Shown here: piece after piece, positions 16,066 to 24,769 of the stretch
How the letters are laid out: each line of letters starts with the position of its first letter
How positions within the stretch are numbered: position 1 is the stretch's first letter
Source: Georgenia_A wangjunii
GTDB lineage: Bacteria; Actinomycetota; Actinomycetes; Actinomycetales; Actinomycetaceae
Assembly: GCF_036421915.1 (NCBI RefSeq)
Contig: NZ_JAZGOM010000014.1
Direction: 5' to 3' (one strand)
Length of the DNA: 64,000 nt
Notes under the pieces: generated by a model
Databases searched by the model: none
What the model saw: the letters and a program-made list of their open reading frames with translations, nothing else
Told to the model about the DNA's origin: nothing
Position numbers and translations under genes: made by a program

Positions 16066-17518
16066 GGAGCTCGCGGGCGCCCGCGTCGTCGTCGTCGGCC
16101 TCGGGACGTCGGGCCGGGCCGCGCTCGACGTCCTCGCGACGACGCGCGCCCGCCCGGTCGGGATCGACGCCGCCGAGGCCGCCGTCGAGGCCGCGCGCGC
16201 GAGCGGCGAGGTCCCGGCCGGGGTCGAGCTGCGCGCGAGCGGCGGGCCCGAGGGCCTCGCGCGGGACGTCCTCGCGGCCGAGCCGGACGTCGTCGTCGTC
16301 TCACCCGGCGTCCCCGCGACGTCCCCGCTCCTGCGCGCCGCCACCGCGGCGGGCCTCGAGCTGTGGAGCGAGGTCGAGCTGGCGTGGCGCCTCCAGGTCG
16401 CCGCGGGCGCAACCACCCCGTGGCTGACCCTCACCGGCACGAACGGCAAGACGACGACGGTCGGCATGCTCGCCTCCATGCTCACGGCGGCGGGGGAGCG
16501 GGCACCCGCGGTCGGCAACGTCGGCACGCCGATCGTGCGCGCCGTCGCCGAGGGCGCCGCGGACGTCCTCGCCGTCGAGCTGTCGAGCTTCCAGCTCCAC
16601 CTCACGCACACCGTCGCGCCCGAGGCGAGCGCGTGCCTCAACGTCGCCCCCGACCACATCGACTGGCACGGCTCGTACGAGGCGTACGTCGCGGACAAGG
16701 CCCGCGTCTACGCCCGCACGCGCCGGGCGTGCGTCTACAACGTCGCCGACCCCCAGACCCGGCGCATGGTCGAGGACGCCGACGTGGCCGAGGGCGCGCG
16801 GGCGATCGGCACGACCCTCGAGGTGCCGGGCGTCGGAGAGCTCGGCGTCGTCGAGGGCGTCCTGTGCGACCGGGCGTTCGGCCCGCGCCGCCAGACCCAC
16901 GCCGAGGCCCTCGGCGACCTCACCGACCTCGCCCACCTCGCCCCCGCCGGGTCCCCCGTGCCCGCCCACGTCGCGGCCGACGCGCTCGCCGCGGCGGCGC
17001 TCGCGCGCGCCCACGGGCTGAGCCCGGCCCACGTGCGCGACGGGCTGCGCGCCTACACCGCCGGTGCCCACCGGATCGAGCTCGTCGCCACCCGCGGCGG
17101 CGTCAGCTGGGTCGACGACTCCAAGGCCACGAACGCCCACGCCGCCGCGGCGAGCCTCGCCGCGCAGGAGACCGGGCGCGTCGTCTGGATCGCGGGCGGG
17201 CTCGCCAAGGGCGCCCGCTTCGACGAGCTCGTCGCCTCCGTCCGCGACCGGCTCCACGCCGTCGTCCTCATCGGCCTCGACCGGGAGCCGTTGCGCGACG
17301 CGCTGGCACGACACGCGGGCGAGGTCCCGCTCGTCGAGGTCGACGCTGGTGAGACTGGGGACGTGATGTCACGCGCCGTGGCCCACGCCGCCCGTCTCGC
17401 CCGCCCGGGGGACACGGTGCTGCTCGCCCCGGCGTGCGCATCGATGGACCAGTTCGCCGGCTACGGCGAGCGGGGGGCGGCGTTCGCGCGCGCGGTGCGC
17501 GAGTTGGGGGTCTCATGA
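16058..17518 (+). CDS. murD: UDP-MurNAc-L-alanine--D-glutamate ligase (MurD)
   Basis: MurD, 486 residues, adds D-glutamate to UDP-MurNAc-L-Ala. It shows the N-terminal Rossmann VVVVGLGTSG, the P-loop TGTNGKTTT (~126-134), the ELSSFQL strand, NVAPDHIDWHGSYEAYVADKARVY (shortened here to its key DHIDWHG box) with the lysine that is carbamylated, and the C-domain WVDDSKATN motif. The GTG lies 8 nt inside mraY. The stop overlaps ftsW as ATGA. Confidence 0.95.
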   Translation: MAEELAGARVVVVGLGTSGRAALDVLATTRARPVGIDAAEAAVEAARASGEVPAGVELRASGGPEGLARDVLAAEPDVVVVSPGVPATSPLLRAATAAGLELWSEVELAWRLQVAAGATTPWLTLTGTNGKTTTVGMLASMLTAAGERAPAVGNVGTPIVRAVAEGAADVLAVELSSFQLHLTHTVAPEASACLNVAPDHIDWHGSYEAYVADKARVYARTRRACVYNVADPQTRRMVEDADVAEGARAIGTTLEVPGVGELGVVEGVLCDRAFGPRRQTHAEALGDLTDLAHLAPAGSPVPAHVAADALAAAALARAHGLSPAHVRDGLRAYTAGAHRIELVATRGGVSWVDDSKATNAHAAAASLAAQETGRVVWIAGGLAKGARFDELVASVRDRLHAVVLIGLDREPLRDALARHAGEVPLVEVDAGETGDVMSRAVAHAARLARPGDTVLLAPACASMDQFAGYGERGAAFARAVRELGVS

Positions 17519-18747
17519 CGACGCTGGACCAGGGCACGCGCACGGGCACGACGGCGGCCCCACGCCGCGACCCCGCGGCGCTCAGCTACTACCTCGTCGG
17601 CGGGGCCACGCTCCTCCTCCTCGCCATCGGCGTCGTCATGGTCCTCTCCGCGTCCTCGATCACCTCGATCCGCGAGAACGACGGCAACCCGTACGGCTAC
17701 TTCCTCGACCAGGCGAAGTTCGCGCTCATCGGGGTGCCGATCATGCTCGTCGCGAGCCGGGTCCCCGTCAGCTGGTACCGCAGGCTCGCGTGGCCGGGCC
17801 TCGCCCTCGGGCTCGGACTCCAGGCGCTCATCTTCACGCCGCTCGCCCGCGGGGAGAAGGGCAACACGAACTGGATCTGGATCCCGGGCGTCGGCCAGTC
17901 GATCCAGCCCTCGGAGTTCCTCAAGCTCGCCCTCGCGCTCTGGCTCGGGCTCGTCCTCGCCCGCAAGGGGCGGCTGCTGGGCCAGTGGCAGCACGTCCTC
18001 GTCCCCGGGCTCGTCGTCGCCGTCGCCGCGATCGGCCTCGTCCTCGGCGGCAAGGACCTCGGCACGGCGCTCGTCGTCGCCGCGGTCGTCGCGGGGGCGA
18101 TGTTCGTCGCCGGCGTGCCGATGCGCTGGTTCGCCGCCGCCGGCGCCGTCGCCGCGGGCGGCGTCGCGTTCCTCGTCGTCGCCTCGGCCAACCGCATGCA
18201 GCGGATCATGGCCGTCTTCGGCGGCGACTGCGACGAGACGGTCGCCTGCTACCAGACCCTCCACGGCCTCTACGGCCTCGGCACGGGCGGCATCTCCGGC
18301 GTCGGCCTCGGCGCCTCCCGCGAGAAGTGGTCCTACCTGCCCGAGGCGCACAACGACTTCATCTTCGCCATCCTCGGGGAGGAGCTCGGCCTGCTCGGCA
18401 CCCTCCTCGTCCTCGGCCTCTTCGCGGCGCTCGCCGTCGGGCTCCACCGGATCATCCGGCGCCACCCCGACCCGTTCGTCAAGATCGCGACCGGCGGGAT
18501 CGCCACGTGGATCCTCACGCAGGCCGTCATCAACATCGGCGTCGTCATCGGCCTCCTGCCCGTCATCGGCGTGCCGCTCCCGCTCGTCTCCGCAGGTGGC
18601 TCGGCGCTCATCGCGACGCTGCTCGCCATGGGTGTCGTCCTCGCGTTCGCCCGCTCCGAGCCCGGCGCCGGCGACGCCCTGCGCGCCCGCCGCGGGACGG
18701 TGCGGCGCTCCCTCGCCGTCGTCGGACAGGGGGGACGGCGTGGCTGA
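17515..18747 (+). CDS. ftsW: Septal peptidoglycan polymerase (SEDS protein FtsW)
   Basis: The 410-residue SEDS-family glycosyltransferase polymerises lipid II at the septum with FtsI. Around ten hydrophobic helices are visible, with the SEDS signatures GNTNWIWIPG, QPSEFLKLA, GKDLGTALV, EAHNDFIFAILGEELG and the C-terminal GVPLPLVSAGGSALI. A short hydrophilic N-terminus (~22 residues) precedes TM1. Position between murD and murG distinguishes it from RodA. The ATG overlaps the murD stop; the end overlaps murG by 8 nt. Confidence 0.95.
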   Translation: MTTLDQGTRTGTTAAPRRDPAALSYYLVGGATLLLLAIGVVMVLSASSITSIRENDGNPYGYFLDQAKFALIGVPIMLVASRVPVSWYRRLAWPGLALGLGLQALIFTPLARGEKGNTNWIWIPGVGQSIQPSEFLKLALALWLGLVLARKGRLLGQWQHVLVPGLVVAVAAIGLVLGGKDLGTALVVAAVVAGAMFVAGVPMRWFAAAGAVAAGGVAFLVVASANRMQRIMAVFGGDCDETVACYQTLHGLYGLGTGGISGVGLGASREKWSYLPEAHNDFIFAILGEELGLLGTLLVLGLFAALAVGLHRIIRRHPDPFVKIATGGIATWILTQAVINIGVVIGLLPVIGVPLPLVSAGGSALIATLLAMGVVLAFARSEPGAGDALRARRGTVRRSLAVVGQGGRRG

Positions 18748-19987
18748 GCCGGCGCCCCTGCGGGTGCTCCTCGCCGGCGGCGGCTCCGCCGGGCACGTCA
18801 ACCCGCTCCTCGCCACCGCCACCGACCTCGCCGCCCGGCCGGGCGGTGCGACCATCACCGTGCTCGGCACCGAGGCCGGGCTCGAGGCGCGCCTCGTCCC
18901 CGCCGCCGGCCTGCCGCTGCGCATCGTCCCGCGCGTCCCGCTCCCGCGCCGCCCCTCGCCGGACCTCCTGCGCCTGCCCGCCCGCCTGACGGCGGCCGTG
19001 CGCGCCGCGCGGGCAGCGATCACCGAGTCCGGGGCCGAGGTCGTCGTCGGGTTCGGCGGCTACGTCTCGACCCCCGCCTACCTCGCCGCCCGCGCCGCGG
19101 GCGTGCCCGTCGTCGTCCACGAGCAGAACGCGCGCCCCGGGCTCGCCAACCGCCGCGGTGCTCGCTGGGCGCGGGCCGTGGCCGTGACGTTCCCGAGCAC
19201 CCCGCTGCCCGGTGGCCAGCGCACCGGCATGCCCCTGCGCACCGGGATCGCCAACCGCCCCGGTGCTCGCTGGGCGCGTGCCGTGGCCGTGACGTTCCCG
19301 GGCACCCCGCTGCCCGGTGGCCAGCTCACCGGCATGCCCCTGCGCGCCGGGATCGCCGCCCTCCTCGCCGAGCGCGCCACGCCCGAGCTCGCGGCCGCGC
19401 GCCGCCGCGCCGGTGCCGCCGCCCTCGGGCTCGACCCGGCCCGCACGACGCTGCTCGTCACCGGCGGGTCGCTCGGCGCGCAGCGGGTCAACGAGGCGGC
19501 GAGCGCGTGCGCCGGCGACCTCGTCGGCGCCGGCGTCCAGGTGCTCCACCTCACGGGGGCCGGGAAGGACGCCGCCGTGGCCGACGCCGTCGCCGCGGCG
19601 GGCGCGGGGGAGCACTACCACGTGCGCCCCTACCTCGACGCGATGGAGCACGCCTACGCGTGCGCCGACCTCGTCCTCGCCCGCTCGGGCGCCGGCACCG
19701 TGAGCGAGCTCGCGGCGCTCGGCATCGCGGCGGTGTACGTCCCGCTGCCCATCGGCAACGGCGAGCAGCGGCTCAACGCCACCGGCGTCGTCGACGCGGG
19801 CGGCGGCCTCCTCGTCGAGGACGCCGACCTCACCGCGGCGCTCGTGCGCTCCCACGTCGTGCCCCTCCTCGCGGACCGGGCCCGCCTCACCGCCATGGGC
19901 GAGGCGGCCGCCGCCGCGGGCGTGCGCGACGGCGCGGCCCGCCTCGGTGACCTCGTCCTCGCCGCGGCGGGACGGGGCGCGGCATGA
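18740..19987 (+). CDS. murG: UDP-GlcNAc transferase to lipid I (MurG), with internal duplication
   Basis: MurG adds GlcNAc to lipid I on the inner membrane face. At 415 residues it is about 35-40 longer than usual. The GT28 motifs are present: LLAGGGSAGHVNP near the N-terminus, the second G loop in VVGFGGYVS, VTGGSLGAQRVNE in the C-domain, and YVPLPIGNGEQRLNA for the nucleotide-sugar site. The extra length is an in-frame tandem duplication of 35 residues (136-170 and 171-205, beginning ANRRG and ANRPG), covering the last part of the N-domain and the interdomain linker. The family has one copy. Whether the enzyme folds normally is unknown; as the only murG here it is presumably functional. Confidence 0.93.
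   Translation: MAEPAPLRVLLAGGGSAGHVNPLLATATDLAARPGGATITVLGTEAGLEARLVPAAGLPLRIVPRVPLPRRPSPDLLRLPARLTAAVRAARAAITESGAEVVVGFGGYVSTPAYLAARAAGVPVVVHEQNARPGLANRRGARWARAVAVTFPSTPLPGGQRTGMPLRTGIANRPGARWARAVAVTFPGTPLPGGQLTGMPLRAGIAALLAERATPELAAARRRAGAAALGLDPARTTLLVTGGSLGAQRVNEAASACAGDLVGAGVQVLHLTGAGKDAAVADAVAAAGAGEHYHVRPYLDAMEHAYACADLVLARSGAGTVSELAALGIAAVYVPLPIGNGEQRLNATGVVDAGGGLLVEDADLTAALVRSHVVPLLADRARLTAMGEAAAAAGVRDGAARLGDLVLAAAGRGAA
19146..19355 (+). repeat. 105-bp in-frame tandem duplication within murG
   Basis: The two units (19146-19250 and 19251-19355) differ at 5 of 105 positions by direct comparison; four changes alter the amino acid (R/P, S/G, R/L, T/A) and one is silent. The divergence and absence of Ns argue against a simple assembly stutter. 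Confidence 0.9.
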
Positions 19988-21417
19988 GCGCGGCGAGCGG
20001 GACGGGCGCGCCGGCCGGGGCCCGGGCTCCGGGCCGCGCGCACCTCATCGGCATCGGCGGCGCCGGCATGGCGCCCGTCGCCGAGCTCCTCGCCGCCCGT
20101 GGCTGGCAGGTCTCCGGCTCCGACGCGCGCGAGAGCGTCGCGCTCGAGCGGCTACGGACCCTCGGGGTGGACGCCCGCGCCGGCCACGACGCCGCGCACG
20201 TCCCCGACGGCGCTCGCGTCGTCGTCTCGACCGCCGTGCGCCCCGACAACCCCGAGCTCGTCGCCGCGCGGGAGCGAGGCCTCGACGTCCTCCACCGCAG
20301 CGAGGCCCTCGCGCTCGTCGCCGACGGCCAGGACTTCGTCGCCGTCGCCGGCGCCCACGGGAAGACGACGACGTCGGCCATGCTCGCCGTCGCCCTCACC
20401 GACCTCGGGCTCGACCCGAGCTACGCCATCGGCGGGAAGGTCCTCGCCCTCGGCGCGGGCGCCCACCTCGGCACGGGCCGCGCCTTCGTCGCCGAGGCGG
20501 ACGAGTCCGACGGCTCCTTCCTCGCGTACTCCCCGGCGCTCGCGCTCGTGACGAACATCGAGCCGGACCACCTCGACCACTACGGCTCGCGCGGGGCCTT
20601 CGAGCAGGCCTTCCGCGACTTCGTCGCCCGGATCGTGCCGGGCGGCACCCTCGTCGCGTGCGCCGACGACGCCGGTGCCCTCGCCCTCGTCGAGGACACC
20701 GCGGGCGCCGTGCGGACCGTCACGTACGGGACCGGGCCCGCGCCGTCGCCGGGGCGCGAGCACGTGCGCCTCGTCGGGGCGACGTCGGACGGGTCCTCCG
20801 CCCGCGCCGAGCTCGTGAGCGGGACCGGGACGGTCACCCTCGAGCTCGCCGTCGGCGGCCTGCACAACCTCCGTAACGCGGCCGGCGCGTGGTGCGCGGG
20901 CGTCGCGCTCGGCGCGGAGCCGGCCGCGATGGCCCGGGCGCTGGGACGCTTCACCGGCACGGGGCGGCGCTTCGAGGCGCGGGGCGAGGCCGGCGGGGTG
21001 CGCGTCGTCGACGACTACGCCCACCATCCCACCGAGGTCAGCGCGACCCTGCGCACCGCCCGGCTCGCCGCCGGGCAGGGGCGCGTCCTCGCCCTCTTCC
21101 AGCCGCACCTGTACTCGCGCACCCGCACCTTCGCCGCGGAGTTCGCCCAGGCGCTCTCCGCCGCCGACGTCGTCGTCGTCACCGACGTCTACGCCGCGCG
21201 CGAGGACCCGGTGCCCGGTGTGGACAGCTCCCTCATCACCGACGCCATGGCCGACCACCCGGACGCCCGCGTCGTCGGGGACCGGTTCGACGCGGCCCGC
21301 GCCGTCGCCCGCCGGGCCCGCCCCGGGGACCTCGTCCTGACGATCGGTGCCGGTGACGTCACCGAGCTCGGCCCGGTCGTCCTCGCCGAGGTCGCCCAGG
21401 ACGCGCAGACGCCATGA
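19984..21417 (+). CDS. murC: UDP-MurNAc--L-alanine ligase (MurC)
   Basis: MurC, 477 residues, adds L-alanine to UDP-MurNAc, the first committed amino-acid step. Visible features: HLIGIGGAGMAPVAELL (UDP-binding Rossmann loop after a ~18-residue disordered leader), P-loop GAHGKTTTS (~123-131), the ADESDGSFL strand, TNIEPDHLDHYGS, and the C-domain VVDDYAHHPTE and LFQPHLYSRT motifs. The ATG overlaps the murG stop and the TGA overlaps ftsQ, both as ATGA. Confidence 0.96.
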   Translation: MSAASGTGAPAGARAPGRAHLIGIGGAGMAPVAELLAARGWQVSGSDARESVALERLRTLGVDARAGHDAAHVPDGARVVVSTAVRPDNPELVAARERGLDVLHRSEALALVADGQDFVAVAGAHGKTTTSAMLAVALTDLGLDPSYAIGGKVLALGAGAHLGTGRAFVAEADESDGSFLAYSPALALVTNIEPDHLDHYGSRGAFEQAFRDFVARIVPGGTLVACADDAGALALVEDTAGAVRTVTYGTGPAPSPGREHVRLVGATSDGSSARAELVSGTGTVTLELAVGGLHNLRNAAGAWCAGVALGAEPAAMARALGRFTGTGRRFEARGEAGGVRVVDDYAHHPTEVSATLRTARLAAGQGRVLALFQPHLYSRTRTFAAEFAQALSAADVVVVTDVYAAREDPVPGVDSSLITDAMADHPDARVVGDRFDAARAVARRARPGDLVLTIGAGDVTELGPVVLAEVAQDAQTP

Positions 21418-22427
21418 GGCCGCCCCCGCAGCCCCGCCGCCCCGCGCGGGACGCCCCGCCGCCGGCCCTCGCCGCCCGCGACGGCGGTCGCCCGGCCGAG
21501 CCCGCCCAGGCCGAGCCCGGCCACGACGAGCCCGTCCGCGACGAGCCCGGCGAGCACGCCCCCACGCGGCCGGCGCGGCCCGCGCGGACCGCCGCACGGT
21601 CCGCCCGCGGGCGCGCCGCCGTCGACATGCCGAGCACCGGTGCCGACGACGCGCCGGGGAGCGCCGTCGCGCTCGCGACGCTCACCCGCCCCGCCGTCGC
21701 GACGGGGCTCGCCGAGCGCCAGGCCGAGCGCGAGTCCGCACGGCGCCGGCTGGTCCTGCGCCGCCTGCTCCTCACGCTCGCCGTCGTCGCCGCCCTCGCC
21801 GCGATCGGCTGGGCGCTCCTCGTCTCTCCCCTCCTCGCCCTCGACCCGGAGCAGGTGAGCGTCGCGGGCACGGGCACGACCGTGGCGGCCGAGGACGTGC
21901 TCGCCGTCGTCGAGCCGCAGGTGGGGGTCCCGCTCCCGCGCGTCGACGTCACCGGGGTGCGCGCGGGCCTCGAGGACCTCACGACCGTCCGCACCGCCGA
22001 GGTGACGCGGGCGTGGCCGCGCGGGCTCGAGGTCGTCGTCGAGCCGCGGGAGCCGGTGGCAGCCGCGGCGAGCCCGGACGGCTTCACGCTCCTCGACCGC
22101 GACGGCGTGAGCATCGGTGCGGCCGCGGACGCCCCCGCGGGGCTCCCGCTCGTCACCGTCCCCCTCGACTCCCCGGACACGGCCGCCTCGCTCGCGGCGG
22201 TCCTCACCGTGCTCGCGGGCCTGTCCCCGGAGCAGCTCGCCGAGGTCGCGACCGCCGGCGCCCCGACGCCCCGCTCGGTCACCCTCGTCCTCGCGGACGG
22301 TGCGGAGGTCCGGTGGGGGAGCGCGGACGAGACGGAGCTCAAGGCGGCGGTGCTCGAGGTGCTGCGCGGGCAGCCCGCGCGCGTCTACGACCTCACGGTC
22401 CCGCGCTCCCCGACGACCGTCTCCTGA
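21414..22427 (+). CDS. ftsQ: Divisome protein FtsQ (DivIB-like)
   Basis: A 337-residue bitopic protein. The first ~115 residues are a long Pro/Ala/Arg-rich disordered cytoplasmic tail, followed by one TM segment (~117-138), then a POTRA domain (~142-211, starting LDPEQVSVAGTG) and the FtsQ beta domain (GFTLLDRDGVSIG onward). It scaffolds FtsL and FtsB and recruits FtsWI. The cytoplasmic tail is longer than in many homologues. It is coupled to murC; 174 bp of promoter and leader separate it from ftsZ. Confidence 0.9.
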   Translation: MRPPPQPRRPARDAPPPALAARDGGRPAEPAQAEPGHDEPVRDEPGEHAPTRPARPARTAARSARGRAAVDMPSTGADDAPGSAVALATLTRPAVATGLAERQAERESARRRLVLRRLLLTLAVVAALAAIGWALLVSPLLALDPEQVSVAGTGTTVAAEDVLAVVEPQVGVPLPRVDVTGVRAGLEDLTTVRTAEVTRAWPRGLEVVVEPREPVAAAASPDGFTLLDRDGVSIGAAADAPAGLPLVTVPLDSPDTAASLAAVLTVLAGLSPEQLAEVATAGAPTPRSVTLVLADGAEVRWGSADETELKAAVLEVLRGQPARVYDLTVPRSPTTVS

Positions 22428-22489
22428 GCGGGGCCGTGGCGACCGCGGGTGTGGCGGGGGACACGCGCGCGACACACCCCGCGATGTCG

Positions 22490-22518
22490 TTGCCGGGACG
22501 CAGGTGCGCACCTAGCGT
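22490..22518 (+). promoter_or_regulatory. ftsZ promoter
   Basis: TTGCCG (22490-22495) and TAGCGT (22513-22518) with a 17-bp spacer. It would give ftsZ its own transcript with a leader of ~75 nt, in addition to read-through from ftsQ. Confidence 0.6.
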
Positions 22519-22547
22519 CTCCGGTGCCAGAAAATGACATAAGTCTC

Positions 22548-22570
22548 ACCCTCAGGTACAGGTTGAGGGT
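22548..22570 (+). promoter_or_regulatory. Inverted repeat in the ftsZ leader
   Basis: ACCCTCA (22548-22554) and TGAGGGT (22564-22570) flank a 9-nt spacer in a locally AT-richer stretch, 31 nt before the ftsZ start. It may be a protein-binding site or an mRNA hairpin. Confidence 0.45.
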
Positions 22571-22601
22571 TTGGCAACGCGAACGAGCGAGAGGGGCCGA
22601 C

Positions 22602-23888
22602 GTGGCGGCACCGCAGAACTACCTGGCGGTCATCAAGGTGGTGGGTATCGGTGGCGGCGGCGTGAACGCCGTCAACCGGATGATCGAGGTCGGGCTCAAG
22701 GGCGTCGAGTTCATCGCCGTCAACACCGACGCCCAGGCACTGCTCATGAGCGACGCCGACGTCAAGCTCGACGTCGGCCGTGAGCTCACGCGTGGGCTGG
22801 GGGCCGGGGCAGACCCGGAGGTCGGCAAGAAGGCGGCGGAGGACCACGCCGAGGAGATCGAAGAGGTCCTGCGCGGCGCGGACATGGTCTTCGTCACCGC
22901 GGGCGAGGGCGGCGGCACCGGCACCGGCGGCGCACCCGTCGTCGCGCGGATCGCCCGCTCGCTGGGCGCGCTGACCATCGGCGTCGTCACGCGGCCGTTC
23001 ACGTTCGAGGGTCGCCGGCGCTCGACGCAGGCGGAGTCCGGCATCGACGCGCTGCGCGCCGAGGTCGACACGCTCATCGTCATCCCGAACGACCGGCTGC
23101 TGTCCATCAGCGACCGCGGCGTCTCGGTGCTCGACGCGTTCCGCTCGGCGGACCAGGTGCTCCTCTCCGGCGTCCAGGGCATCACGGACCTCATCACGAC
23201 GCCGGGCCTCATCAACCTCGACTTCGCCGACGTCAAGTCGGTCATGCAGGGGGCGGGCAGCGCGCTCATGGGCATCGGCTCCTCCCGCGGGGAGGACCGG
23301 GCCGTCCAGGCGTCCGAGCTGGCGATCTCCTCGCCGCTCCTCGAGGCGAGCATCGACGGGGCGCACGGCGTGCTCCTGTCGATCCAGGGCGGGTCCGACC
23401 TCGGTCTCTTCGAGATCCACGAGGCGGCCCGGCTCGTCCAGGAGGCCGCGCACCCGGAGGCGAACATCATCTTCGGTGCGGTCATCGACGACGCCCTCGG
23501 CGACGAGGTCCGGGTCACGGTCATCGCGGCCGGCTTCGACGGGAACAACAACGTCCAGCCGTCCGGCGCCCGGGGGGTGGGCCAGGTCTCCTCGTCCACC
23601 CGTGCGGGTGCGCTCCCCCCGGCGCCCGCGGCGCAGCCCGCCGCGGCGCCCGTCGCGGCGAGCCCGGCGCAGGCGCCTGCCCAGGCCCCTGCCGTGGCCC
23701 CGTCCCCGGAGCCGGTGCACGAGCAGCCCCAGCACGCCGGGGGCAACGGTGCGCAGGTCCCGGCCTTCCTCGGGGAGGACGGGGAGCCGGCGCGGACGCG
23801 CTCGTTCGAGGTGCCGCGGGTCTTCGACGAGGAGCCCGTCCGGGCCCGCCGCGAGGAGGACCTCGACATCCCCGACTTCCTGCGGTAG
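22602..23888 (+). CDS. ftsZ: Cell division GTPase FtsZ
   Basis: FtsZ, 428 residues, forms the Z ring. The tubulin signature GGGTGTGGAP is at ~107, with VGIGGGGVNAVNRM at the N-terminus and the T7 loop NLDFADVKSVM carrying the catalytic aspartate. A Pro/Ala/Gln-rich linker of about 90 residues (with PAQAPAQAPAV repeats) leads to the C-terminal peptide DLDIPDFLR that docks SepF and FtsW. The GTG at 22602 is preceded by GAGAGGGG. The upstream in-frame extension crosses the promoter and is not coding. Confidence 0.98.
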   Translation: MAAPQNYLAVIKVVGIGGGGVNAVNRMIEVGLKGVEFIAVNTDAQALLMSDADVKLDVGRELTRGLGAGADPEVGKKAAEDHAEEIEEVLRGADMVFVTAGEGGGTGTGGAPVVARIARSLGALTIGVVTRPFTFEGRRRSTQAESGIDALRAEVDTLIVIPNDRLLSISDRGVSVLDAFRSADQVLLSGVQGITDLITTPGLINLDFADVKSVMQGAGSALMGIGSSRGEDRAVQASELAISSPLLEASIDGAHGVLLSIQGGSDLGLFEIHEAARLVQEAAHPEANIIFGAVIDDALGDEVRVTVIAAGFDGNNNVQPSGARGVGQVSSSTRAGALPPAPAAQPAAAPVAASPAQAPAQAPAVAPSPEPVHEQPQHAGGNGAQVPAFLGEDGEPARTRSFEVPRVFDEEPVRARREEDLDIPDFLR

Positions 23889-23894
23889 TCGGGC

Positions 23895-24668
23895 ATGACC
23901 CTCGAGCTCCTCGTCGCTGAGCTCGGCCCCGGCGCGCGTGGTGGGTTCACCACGCGCGCCGGTGGCGTCTCCGCCCCGCCCTGGGCCGCGGCGGACGGTT
24001 CCGGCGGGCTCAACCTCGCCTTCCACACCGACGACGACCCCGACCGCGTCATGGCCAACCGGGACATCCTCGGCCGGGCGCTCGGTGCGCGCGTCGCCTG
24101 GGTGAGCCAGCGGCACGGGGCGGGCGTGCGCGTCGTCGACCGCGTCATGGGCGCCGGGCGGACGTCGCTGGGCACGGCCGACGTCGTCGTCGCCGACGCG
24201 CGGGCCTCGGCCGACCCGCTCGCCGTGGCCGTCATGGTCGCCGACTGCGTCCCCCTCCTCCTCGCCGGGCGCGACGGCCGCGTCGCCGCCGCCGTCCACG
24301 TCGGGCGCGGGGGGCTCGTGCGCGGCGCCGTGGCGGCGGCGCTCGACGCCCTCGCCGCGCGCGGCGCCCCGGCCGCCGACCTGTACGCGAGCATCGGCCC
24401 GAGCATCTGCGGGCGCTGCTACGAGGTGCCCGCGGGCCTGCGGGACGAGGTCGACGCGCTCGTCCCCGGCACGGCGACCCGCACGGCGTGGGGGACGCCG
24501 TCCCTCGACATCGCCGCCGGAGTGCGCGCCCAGCTCCGCAGCGCCGGCGTCACGCGCCTGCAGCACCACGACGCGTGCACCCGCGAGGACGAGCGCTTCT
24601 ACAGCTTCCGCCGCGACGGGGTGACCGGGCGCTGCGCCGGCGTCGTCCGCGCGGGCGACACGCCGTAG
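23895..24668 (+). CDS. pgeF: Peptidoglycan editing factor PgeF (YfiH/laccase-domain family)
   Basis: The 257-residue protein belongs to the PgeF family, cytoplasmic amidases that remove mis-incorporated residues from UDP-MurNAc precursors (older name: multicopper polyphenol oxidase). The catalytic metal ligands are visible as QRHGAGV (His), VADCVPLLL (Cys) and AAVHVGRGG (His), and IGPSICGRCYEV is the family signature. It begins 6 nt after the ftsZ stop. The yggS gene that usually follows pgeF in this cluster is absent. Confidence 0.9.
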   Translation: MTLELLVAELGPGARGGFTTRAGGVSAPPWAAADGSGGLNLAFHTDDDPDRVMANRDILGRALGARVAWVSQRHGAGVRVVDRVMGAGRTSLGTADVVVADARASADPLAVAVMVADCVPLLLAGRDGRVAAAVHVGRGGLVRGAVAAALDALAARGAPAADLYASIGPSICGRCYEVPAGLRDEVDALVPGTATRTAWGTPSLDIAAGVRAQLRSAGVTRLQHHDACTREDERFYSFRRDGVTGRCAGVVRAGDTP

Positions 24669-24705
24669 GGACGTGCGGGGGCGTGCGCCCTCGCTGGTCT
24701 AGCGT

Positions 24706-24731
24706 CACGGGTAGAGCGGACACGACCCGTG
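24706..24731 (+). promoter_or_regulatory. Inverted repeat upstream of sepF
   Basis: CACGGGT (24706-24712) and ACCCGTG (24725-24731) with a 12-nt spacer, 38 nt before the sepF ATG. The spacer contains a TAGAGC-like -10. It could be an operator or the hairpin of a short leader. Confidence 0.35.
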
Positions 24732-24769
24732 ATCGCGTCACACAGGTAGCCAAGCACGAGGAGCACCCC

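Noticed and set aside
19146..19355. murG duplication explained as an assembly artefact like the one in argG
   Set aside because: The copies differ at 5 positions, the period is a multiple of 3, and there is no N or exact overlap, so a genuine duplication is more likely.
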